A DNA stretch of 64,000 nucleotides, taken from the NCBI GenBank assembly GCA_945881965.1, contig CAMCVS010000003.1, forward strand, positions 1 to 64,000, in the 5' to 3' direction. Below are positions 17,807 to 27,200 of this stretch, in pieces (positions within the stretch are counted from its first letter, which is position 1; every line of letters begins with the position of its first letter). The notes below the pieces were generated by a model. The model searched no databases. It saw only the letters and a list, made by a program, of their open reading frames with translations, and was not told where the DNA came from. This DNA is from Paracoccus haematequi. GTDB taxonomy: Bacteria; Pseudomonadota; Alphaproteobacteria; Rhodobacterales; Rhodobacteraceae. Both the position numbers and the translations under genes were made by a program.

Positions 17807-18024
17807 CCACCCGCCCCGAGAAGCATTCACTGACGCTGCGCGGCCATCGCACCTCGGTGTCGCTGGAGCCCGAATTTTGGGCGGCGTTCCGCGACATTGC
17901 CACCGCACGCGGCCAGACCCTGAACGCGCTTGCCGCCGAGGTGGACGCCGTGCGCGGTGATGTCGGGCTGGCCTCGGCGATCCGGGTTCTGGTGCTGCGG
18001 CATTTCCGCGAGAAGCACATCTAG
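17803..18024 (+). CDS. Ribbon-helix-helix domain protein
   Basis: A 73-residue protein. Residues about 10-65 fit a ribbon-helix-helix DNA-binding fold: a beta strand (HRTSVSLEPEF) followed by helices FWAAFRDIATARG and TLNALAAEVDAVRG. The C-terminal ASAIRVLVLRHFREKH completes the dimer core. It resembles the RHH_4 group, which includes small repressors and antitoxin-like proteins, but no toxin gene is adjacent. Its partner is the DUF4169 protein, with which it overlaps by 4 bp. Confidence 0.8.
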   Translation: MTTRPEKHSLTLRGHRTSVSLEPEFWAAFRDIATARGQTLNALAAEVDAVRGDVGLASAIRVLVLRHFREKHI

Positions 18025-18170
18025 TCGCCGCTTTTCCGGGCGGTTTCGCACCTTGGCGTCGTTTTTTGTTGTTTTTTTCATCAATCCGCCGTGCAACTTT
18101 GCAGGGATGGGCTGGACAGGCCCGCGCCATCCGGCAGACTTGTTGCAGTCATCACCAAGGAGATCCACCG

Positions 18171-19190
18171 ATGTTCCGCTACGCCCGCGCCAGTTTTGCC
18201 GCCGCCTTTGCCGCTACGCTTGTCCTTGCCGGGGCGGCGGCTGCACAGACCAAGATGCCCTTCGCGCTCGATTGGAAATTCGAAGGCCCCGCCGCGCCCT
18301 ATTTCATGGCGCTGGACAAGGGGCATTTCGCGGCGGCCGGGCTGGACGTGACGATTTCCGAAGGCGCGGGGTCGCTGGATGCCATTCCGAAAGTGGCCAC
18401 CGGCGCGTTTCCCGTGGGCTTTGCCGATATCAACAGCCTAATGAAATTCCTGGACCAGAACCCCGGCGCGCCGGTGACCGCCGTGATGATGATCTATGAC
18501 AAGCCGCCCTTTGCCATGGTGGGCCGCAAATCGCTGGGAATCAGTGCGCCGGGCGATATCGCAGGCAAGGTGCTGGGCGCCCCGCCGCCCGATGGCGCCT
18601 GGGCGCAATTCCCGATCTTTGCCGCCGCCAATGGCATCGACATGGGCAAGGTTACCGTCGAACCCGTCGGCTTCCCGGTGCGCGAGCCGATGCTGGCCGA
18701 GGGCAAGGTGGCGGCGGTCACCGGGTTCTCGTTCTCGTCGACGCTGAACCTGAAACGACTGGGCGTTCCGTCGGATGATATCGCGGTCATCCTGATGGCC
18801 GATCACGGCGTGGCGCTTTATGGCAATGCGATCATCGTGAACACCGATTTCGCCAAGGCCAATCCGGCGCTGGTCACCGGGTTTCTGGGCGCGGTCGCCA
18901 AGGGCTGGAAGGACAGCATCGCGGCCCCGGCGGAAGCCATCGCCGCGCTGGTGAAACGCAACCCGGCGGCTGATCCCGCGTTGGAGACGGAACGCCTGAG
19001 CATGGCCATCGCGGCCAACGTGCTGACGGATTATGTCAAGGCCAACGGGCTGGGCGGGATTGACGCCGCGCGCATGGCCAAGGCGATCGAACAGACCAAA
19101 ACGGTCTACAGCTTCAAGTCGGCGCCCGATGCCGCGCTGTATTTCGATCCGCAATACCTGCCTGCCACTGCTGCGCGCATGTTGCAGTGA
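18171..19190 (+). CDS. ABC transporter substrate-binding protein, NMT1/THI5-like
   Basis: A 339-residue periplasmic protein with a clear signal peptide (residues 1-26, ending AGAAAAQ). The mature part begins KMPFALDWKFEGPAAPYFMA and has the type-II binding-protein pattern of the NMT1/THI5/SsuA group (FVAEGAGSLDAIP-like loop, ADINSLMKFL). Such proteins bind thiamine pyrimidine precursors, riboflavin, sulfonates or nitrate. ATG 18171 has AAGGAG 7 bases upstream. The two genes after it supply the ATPase and permease. The substrate is not determined, and I see no TPP riboswitch in the 146-bp leader. Confidence 0.85.
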   Translation: MFRYARASFAAAFAATLVLAGAAAAQTKMPFALDWKFEGPAAPYFMALDKGHFAAAGLDVTISEGAGSLDAIPKVATGAFPVGFADINSLMKFLDQNPGAPVTAVMMIYDKPPFAMVGRKSLGISAPGDIAGKVLGAPPPDGAWAQFPIFAAANGIDMGKVTVEPVGFPVREPMLAEGKVAAVTGFSFSSTLNLKRLGVPSDDIAVILMADHGVALYGNAIIVNTDFAKANPALVTGFLGAVAKGWKDSIAAPAEAIAALVKRNPAADPALETERLSMAIAANVLTDYVKANGLGGIDAARMAKAIEQTKTVYSFKSAPDAALYFDPQYLPATAARMLQ

Positions 19191-19229
19191 CAGGGTTGGC
19201 CCCTGCGTGATCCGGGGCCGCATTACATC

Positions 19230-20012
19230 ATGACAAACCTGATTGATATCAAGGGCGTCCGCCACGCCTATCGCACCAAGGCGGGGCCTTTGCCGGTGCT
19301 GGACGGGCTGGATGTCGCTGTGCCAGAAGGCGAGTTTTGCGCCGTCGTCGGCCCGTCGGGCTGTGGCAAGTCCACGCTGACGCGGCTGATTGCCGGGCTG
19401 ATGGTGCCGGATGCGGGCGAGGTGTGGTTGCACGGCGAACGCGTCACGGGCCCGCGCAAGACGGTGGGCATGGCGTTCCAGAACCCGGTGCTGCTGGAAT
19501 GGCGGACCATTCTGGACAACGTCATCCTGCCCTTGGAAATCGTCGCCCCCCGGATGCCGCGCGCGGATCGTGAGGCGCGCGCGATGACTCTGTTGAAAAT
19601 GGTCGGCCTTGACGGGTTCGAGGGCAAGCGCCCATCCGAACTGTCGGGCGGCATGCGGCAACGCGCCAGCCTGTGCCGCGCCATCGTGCACAAACCCGAT
19701 GTGCTGATCATGGACGAACCCTTTGGCGCGCTGGACAATTTCACCCGCGAAGATCTGTGGCAAACCATGCGCGACCTGCGCGCGGCGGAACCCTTTACCT
19801 GCGTGCTGATCACGCATGACCTGCGCGAAAGCGTGTTTCTGGGCGATCAGGTCGTCGTCCTTTCAGGCCGTCCGGCGCGGACACAGGCGGTGCTGAATGT
19901 CGATCTGCCCGCCGACCGCACGCTGGACATCCTGTATGAACCCAAGGCGCAAGAGATGCTGCATTACCTGCGCGACCAGATCCGCGTGGCCCAAGGGCGG
20001 GACGGGCATTGA
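19230..20012 (+). CDS. ABC transporter ATP-binding protein (NMT1/THI5-type system)
   Basis: A 260-residue cytoplasmic ATPase. Walker A GPSGCGKST is at 41-49, signature LSGGMRQR at 138-145, Walker B VLIMDEPFGALD at 157-168 and the switch histidine in LITHDLRES. The layout is that of the SsuB/TauB/ThiZ family. It powers import of the ligand delivered by the upstream binding protein. Its TGA overlaps the permease ATG as TGATG. Confidence 0.92.
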   Translation: MTNLIDIKGVRHAYRTKAGPLPVLDGLDVAVPEGEFCAVVGPSGCGKSTLTRLIAGLMVPDAGEVWLHGERVTGPRKTVGMAFQNPVLLEWRTILDNVILPLEIVAPRMPRADREARAMTLLKMVGLDGFEGKRPSELSGGMRQRASLCRAIVHKPDVLIMDEPFGALDNFTREDLWQTMRDLRAAEPFTCVLITHDLRESVFLGDQVVVLSGRPARTQAVLNVDLPADRTLDILYEPKAQEMLHYLRDQIRVAQGRDGH

Positions 20013-20776
20013 TGGAAACCTTGCAGAAAATCGCTGTACCGATTGGCGCCGTCCTGATCTTTCTGGGTCTGTGGGAAGGTCTGGTCTGGGTCAACAACTG
20101 GCCGAATTACAAGATGGCCTCGCCATCTGACCTGCCGCCCGCGTTCTGGAAATTCCGCTGGCTGTTTCTGGAAATGGGCTGGCAGACGCTGTGGCGCACT
20201 GTGCTGGGGCTGGGGCTGGCGGTGCTGTTCGGCACGCTCTTGGGCATGATCATGGGCTTTTCGCGCATCGCGCGCGACGGGCTCTATCCGCTGCTGGTGG
20301 GGTTCAACGCGATCCCCAAGGCGACTTTGGTCCCGGTGATCTCGCTGATCTTTATCGGCGCGCATGATTTCAACACGGTGCTGATGGCCTTCCTGATCTC
20401 GTTCTTTCCCATCGCGGTCTCAGTGGGCATCGGGTTGTCGACGCTGGAACCGGAATACCGCGATATCCTGCGGTCCTTGGGCGCGTCACGCTTCACGATT
20501 TTCACCAAGATCGCGCTGCCGAAAACCCTGCCCGAATTCTTTGGCGCGCTGAAAGTGTCAGTCACGCTGGCCTTCATCGGCACCAATCTGGTGGAAATCG
20601 TCAGCCCGCATGGGCGGGGTCTGGGCGCGTTGTTCAAATCGGGCGAGACGAACGGGGATTATCCGCTGATGTTTGCGGTGCTGATCGCGCTCGCGGTGCT
20701 GGGGATCGTGCTGTATTATGGCGTTCTGGTGCTGGAGCGGATTTTCGCGGGCTGGGCCGAGCGCGGCGCGACCTAA
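20012..20776 (+). CDS. ABC transporter permease (NMT1/THI5-type system)
   Basis: A 254-residue inner-membrane permease with six predicted helices. The cytoplasmic EAA loop that contacts the ATPase is RSLGASRFTIFTKIALPKTL. It belongs to the SsuC/TauC/ThiX BPD_transp_1 family. ATG 20012 overlaps the ATPase stop; a TTG three bases earlier is the only alternative. The gene ends in CTAA, shared with the stop of the convergent P450 gene, so no separate terminator fits between them. Confidence 0.9.
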   Translation: METLQKIAVPIGAVLIFLGLWEGLVWVNNWPNYKMASPSDLPPAFWKFRWLFLEMGWQTLWRTVLGLGLAVLFGTLLGMIMGFSRIARDGLYPLLVGFNAIPKATLVPVISLIFIGAHDFNTVLMAFLISFFPIAVSVGIGLSTLEPEYRDILRSLGASRFTIFTKIALPKTLPEFFGALKVSVTLAFIGTNLVEIVSPHGRGLGALFKSGETNGDYPLMFAVLIALAVLGIVLYYGVLVLERIFAGWAERGAT

Positions 20777-22122
20777 CGCCGGTCGATCCGCAGGTGGATG
20801 CCATTGGCGGATCGCACCGTCAGATGCGCGACGGGTTTCGGCACCTGATCCGTCAGGGTCACGCGCAGATCGCGCAGGATATGCGCGAGCAGCAGCGTGC
20901 CCTCGATCATCGCAAAGCCCGCCCCGGTGCAAACCCGCGCGCCTGCGCTGAAGGGAATCCACGCCTCGCGCGGGACATCGCCCTGCCAGCGGGCGGGGTC
21001 AAAGCCGTCGGGGTTGTCCCATAACCGCTCATGCCGCCCCAGATGCCAAGGGGAGATGACGATCTGCGCGCCGGATGGCACGTCACGGTCGCGGAACCGT
21101 TCGGGGCATGTCGCCTGCCGCACCATCATCGGCACCGGCGGATACAGCCGCAGCGTTTCGCGGAACACGTCGCGCGCGGTCTTCAGCCGCGACAGGGCCG
21201 CGAAATCCAGGGGGCCTGCCGCCTGCGCCTCGGCGGCTACCTTGTCCTGCCAGTCGGGGAACAGCGCCATCAGATAGAGCGCCCAGCCCAGGGCGGAAGC
21301 CGAGGTTTCATGCCCCGCCAGAAAGAAGATCGCCACCTGATCGACCATTTCTTCGGTGGTAAACCCCTGCCCCGTGACGGGATCGCGCGTGGTCATGATC
21401 TTGGTCGCCAGATCGTCGGGCGCTGTCCCCGCCGCGATATCCGCCTGCCGCGCGGCGGTCAGATCGGTGATCAGGCGACGGATGTTGCGCGCCGCATCGC
21501 GGGTGTCGCGCGAAAACCCGCGCGGGATGAAGCGCGGCAAGGGCAAAAAGGCCGCAATATTCAGGATCGGCTGGCTTTGTTGATAGCGGCGGAACTCAAC
21601 GAACACGTCGCGGGCGATGGCATGGTCGATCGGGATGGAAAACAGCGTGCGAAAGATCACGTCGGCGGCGGCGTGGCTGGTTTCTTCCTCGATTTCCACC
21701 ACAGCGCCTGCGCGGGCGGCCAGCCGCGCCACCGCCGCCTCGGTCGCGGCCAGCATCGCCGGAAAGGTATCGCGCAGACGCCCGCCTTCGAACGCGGGGT
21801 CGATGATGCGGCGCTGGCGTTTCCAGACATCGCCATTGGTCAGGAACACCGAATTGCCCAACAGGGGCCGCAGCCCTTCGGCGATGCGGTTCGATTTCGG
21901 GAAATCGTCGGGGCGGGCTTTCAGCACCTCGGCCACCAGATCAGGCTGATTCACCAGATAGGACCGAAAGAACGGCGTGCGGAATTCGGCCATCCATGCC
22001 CGATACAGCCGCGCGGGCTGCGCCGACAGGATATCGGCCCGGAACAGCCGCATATAGCGCCACAGGCTGACCCGGTCAGGCCGCGATGGTGGTTTCGGCG
22101 GATGGACAGGGCAGCCGGTCAT
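20773..22122 (-). CDS. Cytochrome P450
   Basis: A 449-residue soluble P450. The I-helix oxygen motif AGHETS is at 269-274, the ExxR pair E322/R325 in ETLRLYPPV, and the heme loop FSAGARVCTGAGFA places the axial thiolate at C398. There is no N-terminal anchor, so it is cytosolic and needs separate ferredoxin/reductase partners, none of which is nearby. The extended I-helix and C-terminal pattern resemble class-I fatty-acid or terpenoid hydroxylases, but the substrate is unknown. It overlaps the upstream hydrolase gene by 4 bp, which implies a shared pathway. Confidence 0.93.
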   Translation of the reverse strand: MTGCPVHPPKPPSRPDRVSLWRYMRLFRADILSAQPARLYRAWMAEFRTPFFRSYLVNQPDLVAEVLKARPDDFPKSNRIAEGLRPLLGNSVFLTNGDVWKRQRRIIDPAFEGGRLRDTFPAMLAATEAAVARLAARAGAVVEIEEETSHAAADVIFRTLFSIPIDHAIARDVFVEFRRYQQSQPILNIAAFLPLPRFIPRGFSRDTRDAARNIRRLITDLTAARQADIAAGTAPDDLATKIMTTRDPVTGQGFTTEEMVDQVAIFFLAGHETSASALGWALYLMALFPDWQDKVAAEAQAAGPLDFAALSRLKTARDVFRETLRLYPPVPMMVRQATCPERFRDRDVPSGAQIVISPWHLGRHERLWDNPDGFDPARWQGDVPREAWIPFSAGARVCTGAGFAMIEGTLLLAHILRDLRVTLTDQVPKPVAHLTVRSANGIHLRIDRR

Positions 22123-23345
22123 GGGGATGTATGCGTATAGCGCGACACGGCCACATCGATGCGGCTTTTGGACGGGGCGCGGCCGTGATAGCGCGCACCC
22201 AGCGTCTGCGGCCCTGCCGTGATCTGGAAATAATCGTAATCGCCGGGGCGGTCAAAGGCGCAGAGATACTGGAAATGCAGCCGGAAAAATCGCCAACGCA
22301 GCGCGCGCCAACGCTCCGGCGAAAGTGTCTGGGTAAACGCCGCCGAAATGACCAAGGGCCAGCGTTTGCCCGGCCCCTCGACGCCCGAGACGCTCACCGG
22401 ATCGCAGAGCGCAAAGGAACAGCCATCACCGGGCGCGGTCACGTCGACCCATGTCAGTTCATCCCGCGTCGACAGATAGGCCAGATCGGCGCGCAACCGC
22501 CATGCATCGCGCAAGAAGCTGACCATCGGCACCACCTGCCCCAGGCTCAGGAACCCCAGCGCGGGTCCGGCAGGAACCCCGCCCCGGATCAGATCGGCTA
22601 AGACCGACACCGCCAGATGCGCGCCGGACGAATGGCCGACCACCAGCACCTCGTCCACATCCTCGGCCAGTGCGGCGGCAATGCGGGCGCGGAATTCGGC
22701 CATCCGCGCCTCGAGTTCCGGTGGGTTCGCGCCGCGATAACTGGCGGAATAGGCGTAATCATGCATCAGGTAGAACACGAAGGTGCGGTTGTCGCGCGCC
22801 TGAAACCAGCGCAAGACGCCATAGGCCACGGGCAGCGTTACCGCCAGCCACAGACCCCATGCCAGCCCGCCCGCAGCCCCGGTGACCCACAGCGCCACGC
22901 GGGCCAGCAGATGCCCGGCCAGCACCGCAGTCCCCGCCATCAGGATCAGCGCGCCCACCGGATACAGCGCGGCAATCACCGGCCCCTTCCGCAATCGCAT
23001 CAGCCGCCACAATGCCCCTGTGGCGATGTATTCCCACGCGGTGCGGATCATCTGGCCATAGGTCGCAACAATCGTATTCGACATGCTGTCGCGCACGATA
23101 TCGGACCAGACCAGCACCTCGAAGGTGGTCTCGACCGTCGCGCCGCCGATCTCGGCCGTCACCGCCCAGCCATAGCCGCCGCCCTTGGGCTTTTTCGGAC
23201 GCAAGGACAGCGCGTAGCCGCTGATGACCGCCTGATCCGTGCCTTCCTTGCGATACAACTCACGGTAGCGGCGGGGATGAATCGGGTCATAGCCGGGGAT
23301 ATAGAACACCCGGCGACGGCGGACGGTTTGCGCGGCGTCTGACAT
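22119..23345 (-). CDS. Membrane-associated alpha/beta-hydrolase-like protein
   Basis: A 408-residue protein. It starts with a short strand VFYIPGYDPIHPRRYREL, suggestive of an alpha/beta-hydrolase first strand and oxyanion loop. Two hydrophobic helices follow at about 122-147 and 150-178. The nucleophile elbow GHSSGAHLA is at 237-245. Later acidic and histidine residues could complete a triad (for example HFQYLCAFDRPGDYDYF), but I cannot assign them firmly. It is translationally coupled to the P450 gene, so a lipid or ester substrate processed by both is plausible. No named family is recognised. Confidence 0.72.
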   Translation of the reverse strand: MSDAAQTVRRRRVFYIPGYDPIHPRRYRELYRKEGTDQAVISGYALSLRPKKPKGGGYGWAVTAEIGGATVETTFEVLVWSDIVRDSMSNTIVATYGQMIRTAWEYIATGALWRLMRLRKGPVIAALYPVGALILMAGTAVLAGHLLARVALWVTGAAGGLAWGLWLAVTLPVAYGVLRWFQARDNRTFVFYLMHDYAYSASYRGANPPELEARMAEFRARIAAALAEDVDEVLVVGHSSGAHLAVSVLADLIRGGVPAGPALGFLSLGQVVPMVSFLRDAWRLRADLAYLSTRDELTWVDVTAPGDGCSFALCDPVSVSGVEGPGKRWPLVISAAFTQTLSPERWRALRWRFFRLHFQYLCAFDRPGDYDYFQITAGPQTLGARYHGRAPSKSRIDVAVSRYTHTSP

Positions 23346-23406
23346 GACCTGCCCCTTTCGGCGTCAGACTAGCGGGCGAATTGGGCGGGGGTAAGGCCCG
23401 GTGATG

Positions 23407-24159
23407 TCAGCCTAGTGCGGCAAGCGCCGGGAACGTCTCCAGCAGCCAATAGGAGAATGCGGAAAATCCGCCCGTCAGCATCAACAGACCCACGGTCCAC
23501 AACAATAGGCCCATGATGCGCTCGATCACGTCCATATGCCGTTTCATCCAGCCCATCAGCCCGCCCAGACGCGGCAGAAAGGCCGCCACCAGCAGGAACG
23601 GGATCCCCAGACCCAACGCATAGACGCCGAGCAATGTGGTGCCCCGCGCCAATGACCCCTCAGAGGCCGCCAGCGACAGGATCGCGCCCAGTTGCGGGCC
23701 GATGCAGGGCGTCCAGCCGAACGCAAACGCCAGCCCCAGCACATAGGCCCCCATGGCCGACCCGCCCCGGTCGCCCGCATCCAGCCGCGCCTCTTGGGTC
23801 AGCAACGGGATACGCAGGATGCCCAGAAAATGCAGGCCGAACAGCATCACCAGCAACCCGGCAATAGTGTTGAACCAGCCCTGATATTGCAGGAACAACG
23901 TGCCGATGGCCGACGCGGTAAAGCCGAGGAACAGAAATACCGTCGATAGCCCCAGCACAAAGAACAACGCAGGCAGCAGCGCGCGGTTGCGCGGTGCGTT
24001 GCCTGATGACAGGTCGGCAATCGACAGGCCCGACATATAGGCCAGATAGGGCGGCACGATGGGCAGCACGCAGGGGCTGAGGAACGAAATCAACCCGGCC
24101 ACCAAGGCAACAGCCATGGCGGGCAACAGCGATGCGTCGATGATATCTATGCCAAACAT
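23407..24159 (-). CDS. ccdA: Cytochrome c biogenesis / thiol-electron transporter CcdA
   Basis: A 250-residue membrane protein with six predicted helices. The redox cysteines sit in LSPCVLPIVPPYLAY (C30) and FGWTPCIGPQLGAIL, the CcdA/DsbD-beta signature. It carries reducing equivalents from cytoplasmic thioredoxin to periplasmic proteins for haem attachment to c-type cytochromes. The gene follows rne on the same strand but is separated by a strong terminator hairpin, so it probably has its own promoter. Confidence 0.93.
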   Translation of the reverse strand: MFGIDIIDASLLPAMAVALVAGLISFLSPCVLPIVPPYLAYMSGLSIADLSSGNAPRNRALLPALFFVLGLSTVFLFLGFTASAIGTLFLQYQGWFNTIAGLLVMLFGLHFLGILRIPLLTQEARLDAGDRGGSAMGAYVLGLAFAFGWTPCIGPQLGAILSLAASEGSLARGTTLLGVYALGLGIPFLLVAAFLPRLGGLMGWMKRHMDVIERIMGLLLWTVGLLMLTGGFSAFSYWLLETFPALAALG

Positions 24160-24182
24160 GGCCCTGTCCTAACGGATGCGAA

Positions 24183-24217
24183 ACGCCCCGTCACCGGGAT
24201 ATCGGCGGACGGGGCGT
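24183..24217 (-). terminator. Terminator downstream of rne
   Basis: A perfect 10-bp stem, ACGCCCCGTC (24183-24192) with GACGGGGCGT (24208-24217) and a 15-nt loop, is followed on the minus strand by TTTCG. It lies 60 bp after the rne stop and just before ccdA. Confidence 0.7.
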
Positions 24218-24276
24218 CACAGTCGTGTCAGGTCAAACGCCTGTTGTGTTACAGGCTTTGCCGTGTCCGGGTCGGA

Positions 24277-27200
24277 TCAGCCGCCCAGGTTCCACCAGCC
24301 GCGCTTTTTCGGCTTGGCATCAGGCGCGGGTTCGGGGGCCGGTTCTTGGGCGGGTGCTGAGACGGGTGCATCGGCCACGATGGTTTCCGCGACCGGGGCC
24401 TGAGGGACCGTGGCTTCTGCGACCGGAGCTTCTGCCACCGGCGTTTCCGCGACCGGGGTTTCTGCCACAGGCTCTGCCACAGCCGGCGCGTCCGGCGCAG
24501 GTGTTTCGACCACCGTAACCTCTGCCACCGCGTCAACGGGTGCTGCCGTTTCAGCCACAACCTCTGGCTCTGGCACACGCTCTGGCACAGGCTCTGGCAT
24601 CACGGCGTCAGCCGCCACACCATCCGACGCCGCAGCGGCCTCTGCCTCGGCCTTGGCGGCGCGGCCTGCGGCGCTGCGGGGCGACGGGGCCTTTTCGGCA
24701 CCTTCGACCGAGTCCGCATCCTTGGCACCGGACCGACGACGGCCACGGGTCTTTTTCGGCGCGGCGTCTTCGCCTTCGACCGGGGCGGCGTCGGCGGGTT
24801 CTGCCGCCTTGGCCTTGGCGCGGCTGGACGACCGCGACGACGACGACCGGGTCACTGTCTTTTTCGCCGGAGCGTCATCTTCGGCAACAGCTTCGGGTTC
24901 GGCCACCGCGTCGGACTCGTCGCCCTCACCGTCTTCGTCGCCCTCGTCATCGGCTTCCGCTGCGGCCTCGACCACATTGCCATCCGCGTCCAGCGTGGCA
25001 CGCTGCGCGGCGGGTTTGCGACGACGGCGGCGGCGCTTTTTCTTGGACTTGCTTTCGCCCGCTTCGCTCGTCTCGGGGACCGCAACCGGTTCCGCCTCTT
25101 CGACCTCGGCCTCGATCTCTTCGACCTCGATTTCCAACTCGGCAGCCGACGCCTCGTCCACCTCATCCATCAGCGACGAATCCGCCTGCACCACATGCGA
25201 TTCCGGCACCAGACGGGTGGCGGTCTTGAACTTTTCCAGGCTGAAATCCGGCGAGATCAGCGCGGGATCGCCCTCGACCCGCACCGACATGCCATAGCGC
25301 GCCTCGATGGTGGCGACATGCTCGCGCTTGTGGTTCATCAGATAGTTGGCGATGGCCACGGGGGCGCGCACCAGCACCTCGCGCGACCGCTTGCGGGTGC
25401 CTTCCTCGTCGATCTGGCGCAGAATCGACAGCGCTAGGTTGTCGTCCGACCGCACCAGACCCGTGCCATGGCAATGCGCGCAGGGCTGGGTCGTGGCCTC
25501 GATCATGCCGGGGCGCAGGCGCTGACGCGACATTTCCATCAGGCCAAAGCCCGAAATGCGGCCAATCTGAATCCGGGCGCGGTCTGTCTTCAGCCGATCC
25601 TTCATCCGCTTTTCCACAGCCGCGTTGTTCTTGCGGTCGTCCATGTCGATGAAGTCGATCACGATCAACCCGGCCAGGTCGCGCAGGCGCAGCTGGCGGG
25701 CGACCTCATCGGCGGCTTCGAGGTTGGTCTTGACCGCCGTTTCCTCGATCGAGCCTTCCTTGGTGGCGCGGCCAGAGTTCACGTCGATCGCCACCAGCGC
25801 CTCGGTGACGCCGATCACGATATAGCCGCCGGATTTCAACTGCACCGTCGGGTTGAACATTGACGACAGATAGCTTTCGACCTGAAAACGCGCGAACAGT
25901 GGCATCTGTTCCTTGTAGAGCTTCACCTTGGCGGCTGACGGCGGCATGATCATCTTCATGAAATCACGCGCGTTGCGATAGCCGCGTTCGCCTTCGACCA
26001 GCACCTCGTCGATTTCCGACGAATACAGATCGCGGATGGTGCGTTTGATCAGGTCGCCCTCTTCATAGATCTTGGCGGGGGCGATGGATTTCAGCGTCAG
26101 TTCGCGGATCTGTTCCCACAGCCGCAGCAGGTATTCGTAATCGCGCTTGATCTCGGTCTTGCTGCGCTGCGCGCCTGCGGTGCGCACAATCAGCCCCGCG
26201 CCGCGCGGCAACTGCATTTCCTCGGCGATTTCTTTCAGCTTCTTGCGGTCGGCTGCATTGGTGATCTTGCGGGAAATGCCGCCGCCACGTTCGCTGTTGG
26301 GCATCAAGACGCAATAGCGCCCTGCGAGGCTGAGGTATGTGGTCAGCGCCGCGCCCTTGTTGCCGCGTTCCTCTTTCACCACCTGCACCAGCATGATCTG
26401 GCGGACCTTGATCACTTCCTGGATCTTATAGCGACGCGGGCGGGGTTTGCGCGAGGACCGGAAATCCTCGTCATCATCGCCGACGGATTCGATGGAACTG
26501 TCCTTGTCGGCGGCGTAACGCGACCCGCGACGTTCGTGACCGTTTTCGTGGCCATTTTCGTGACCGTTCTCGTGACCATTCTCATGGCCATTTTCGGAGG
26601 CATTTTCGTGCCCGTTGCCATCGCCGTGATCATGGCCATGGTCATCGCCGCTCTTGGCCGCATGATCAGCGCTATCGGCTTCGTCTGGGTCAGCCTCCGG
26701 GTCGGTTTCCGTAACCGGTTCGTCGCTGTCCACGTCGGTTTCCGGCGCGTCGTCTGCAACCGCATCCACCGGATCTTCGACCGGCGTGTCCGTCACGCGT
26801 TCCATCGGGGATTCGGCGTCATCGGCCATCGCATCGGCGGTCGCCGTCACATCCTCGACACCCGATTCGTCTTCCAGATCAATGGTTTCCATCCCGGCGA
26901 CATCGCCACCGACCACAACATCGGGGGCCTGGACCCGTTCGGCGCGCGACGCAGGGCGCGGGTTGGCGGCGCGGCGGTTGGCGTCCGCCTCTTCGCGGGC
27001 GCGCTGTGCATCGGCATAGGCGCGCTCTTCTTCGATAAGCGCGATCCGGTCGGCCACCGGGATCTGGTAATAATCCGGGTGGATTTCCGCGAAGGCCAGA
27101 AACCCGTGCCGGTTGCCGCCATAATCCACAAAGGCAGCCTGCAACGACGGTTCGACCCGCGTTACCTTGGCAAGGTAGATGTTCCCTGCCAACTGGCGTT

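Noticed and set aside
18025-18170. Possible TPP riboswitch before the NMT1/THI5-like genes
   Set aside because: The conserved CTGAGA and ACCTGA-type segments of the TPP aptamer are not present.
18438-19817. 459-residue minus-strand frame
   Set aside because: Antisense to the ABC binding protein and ATPase genes; no domain seen.
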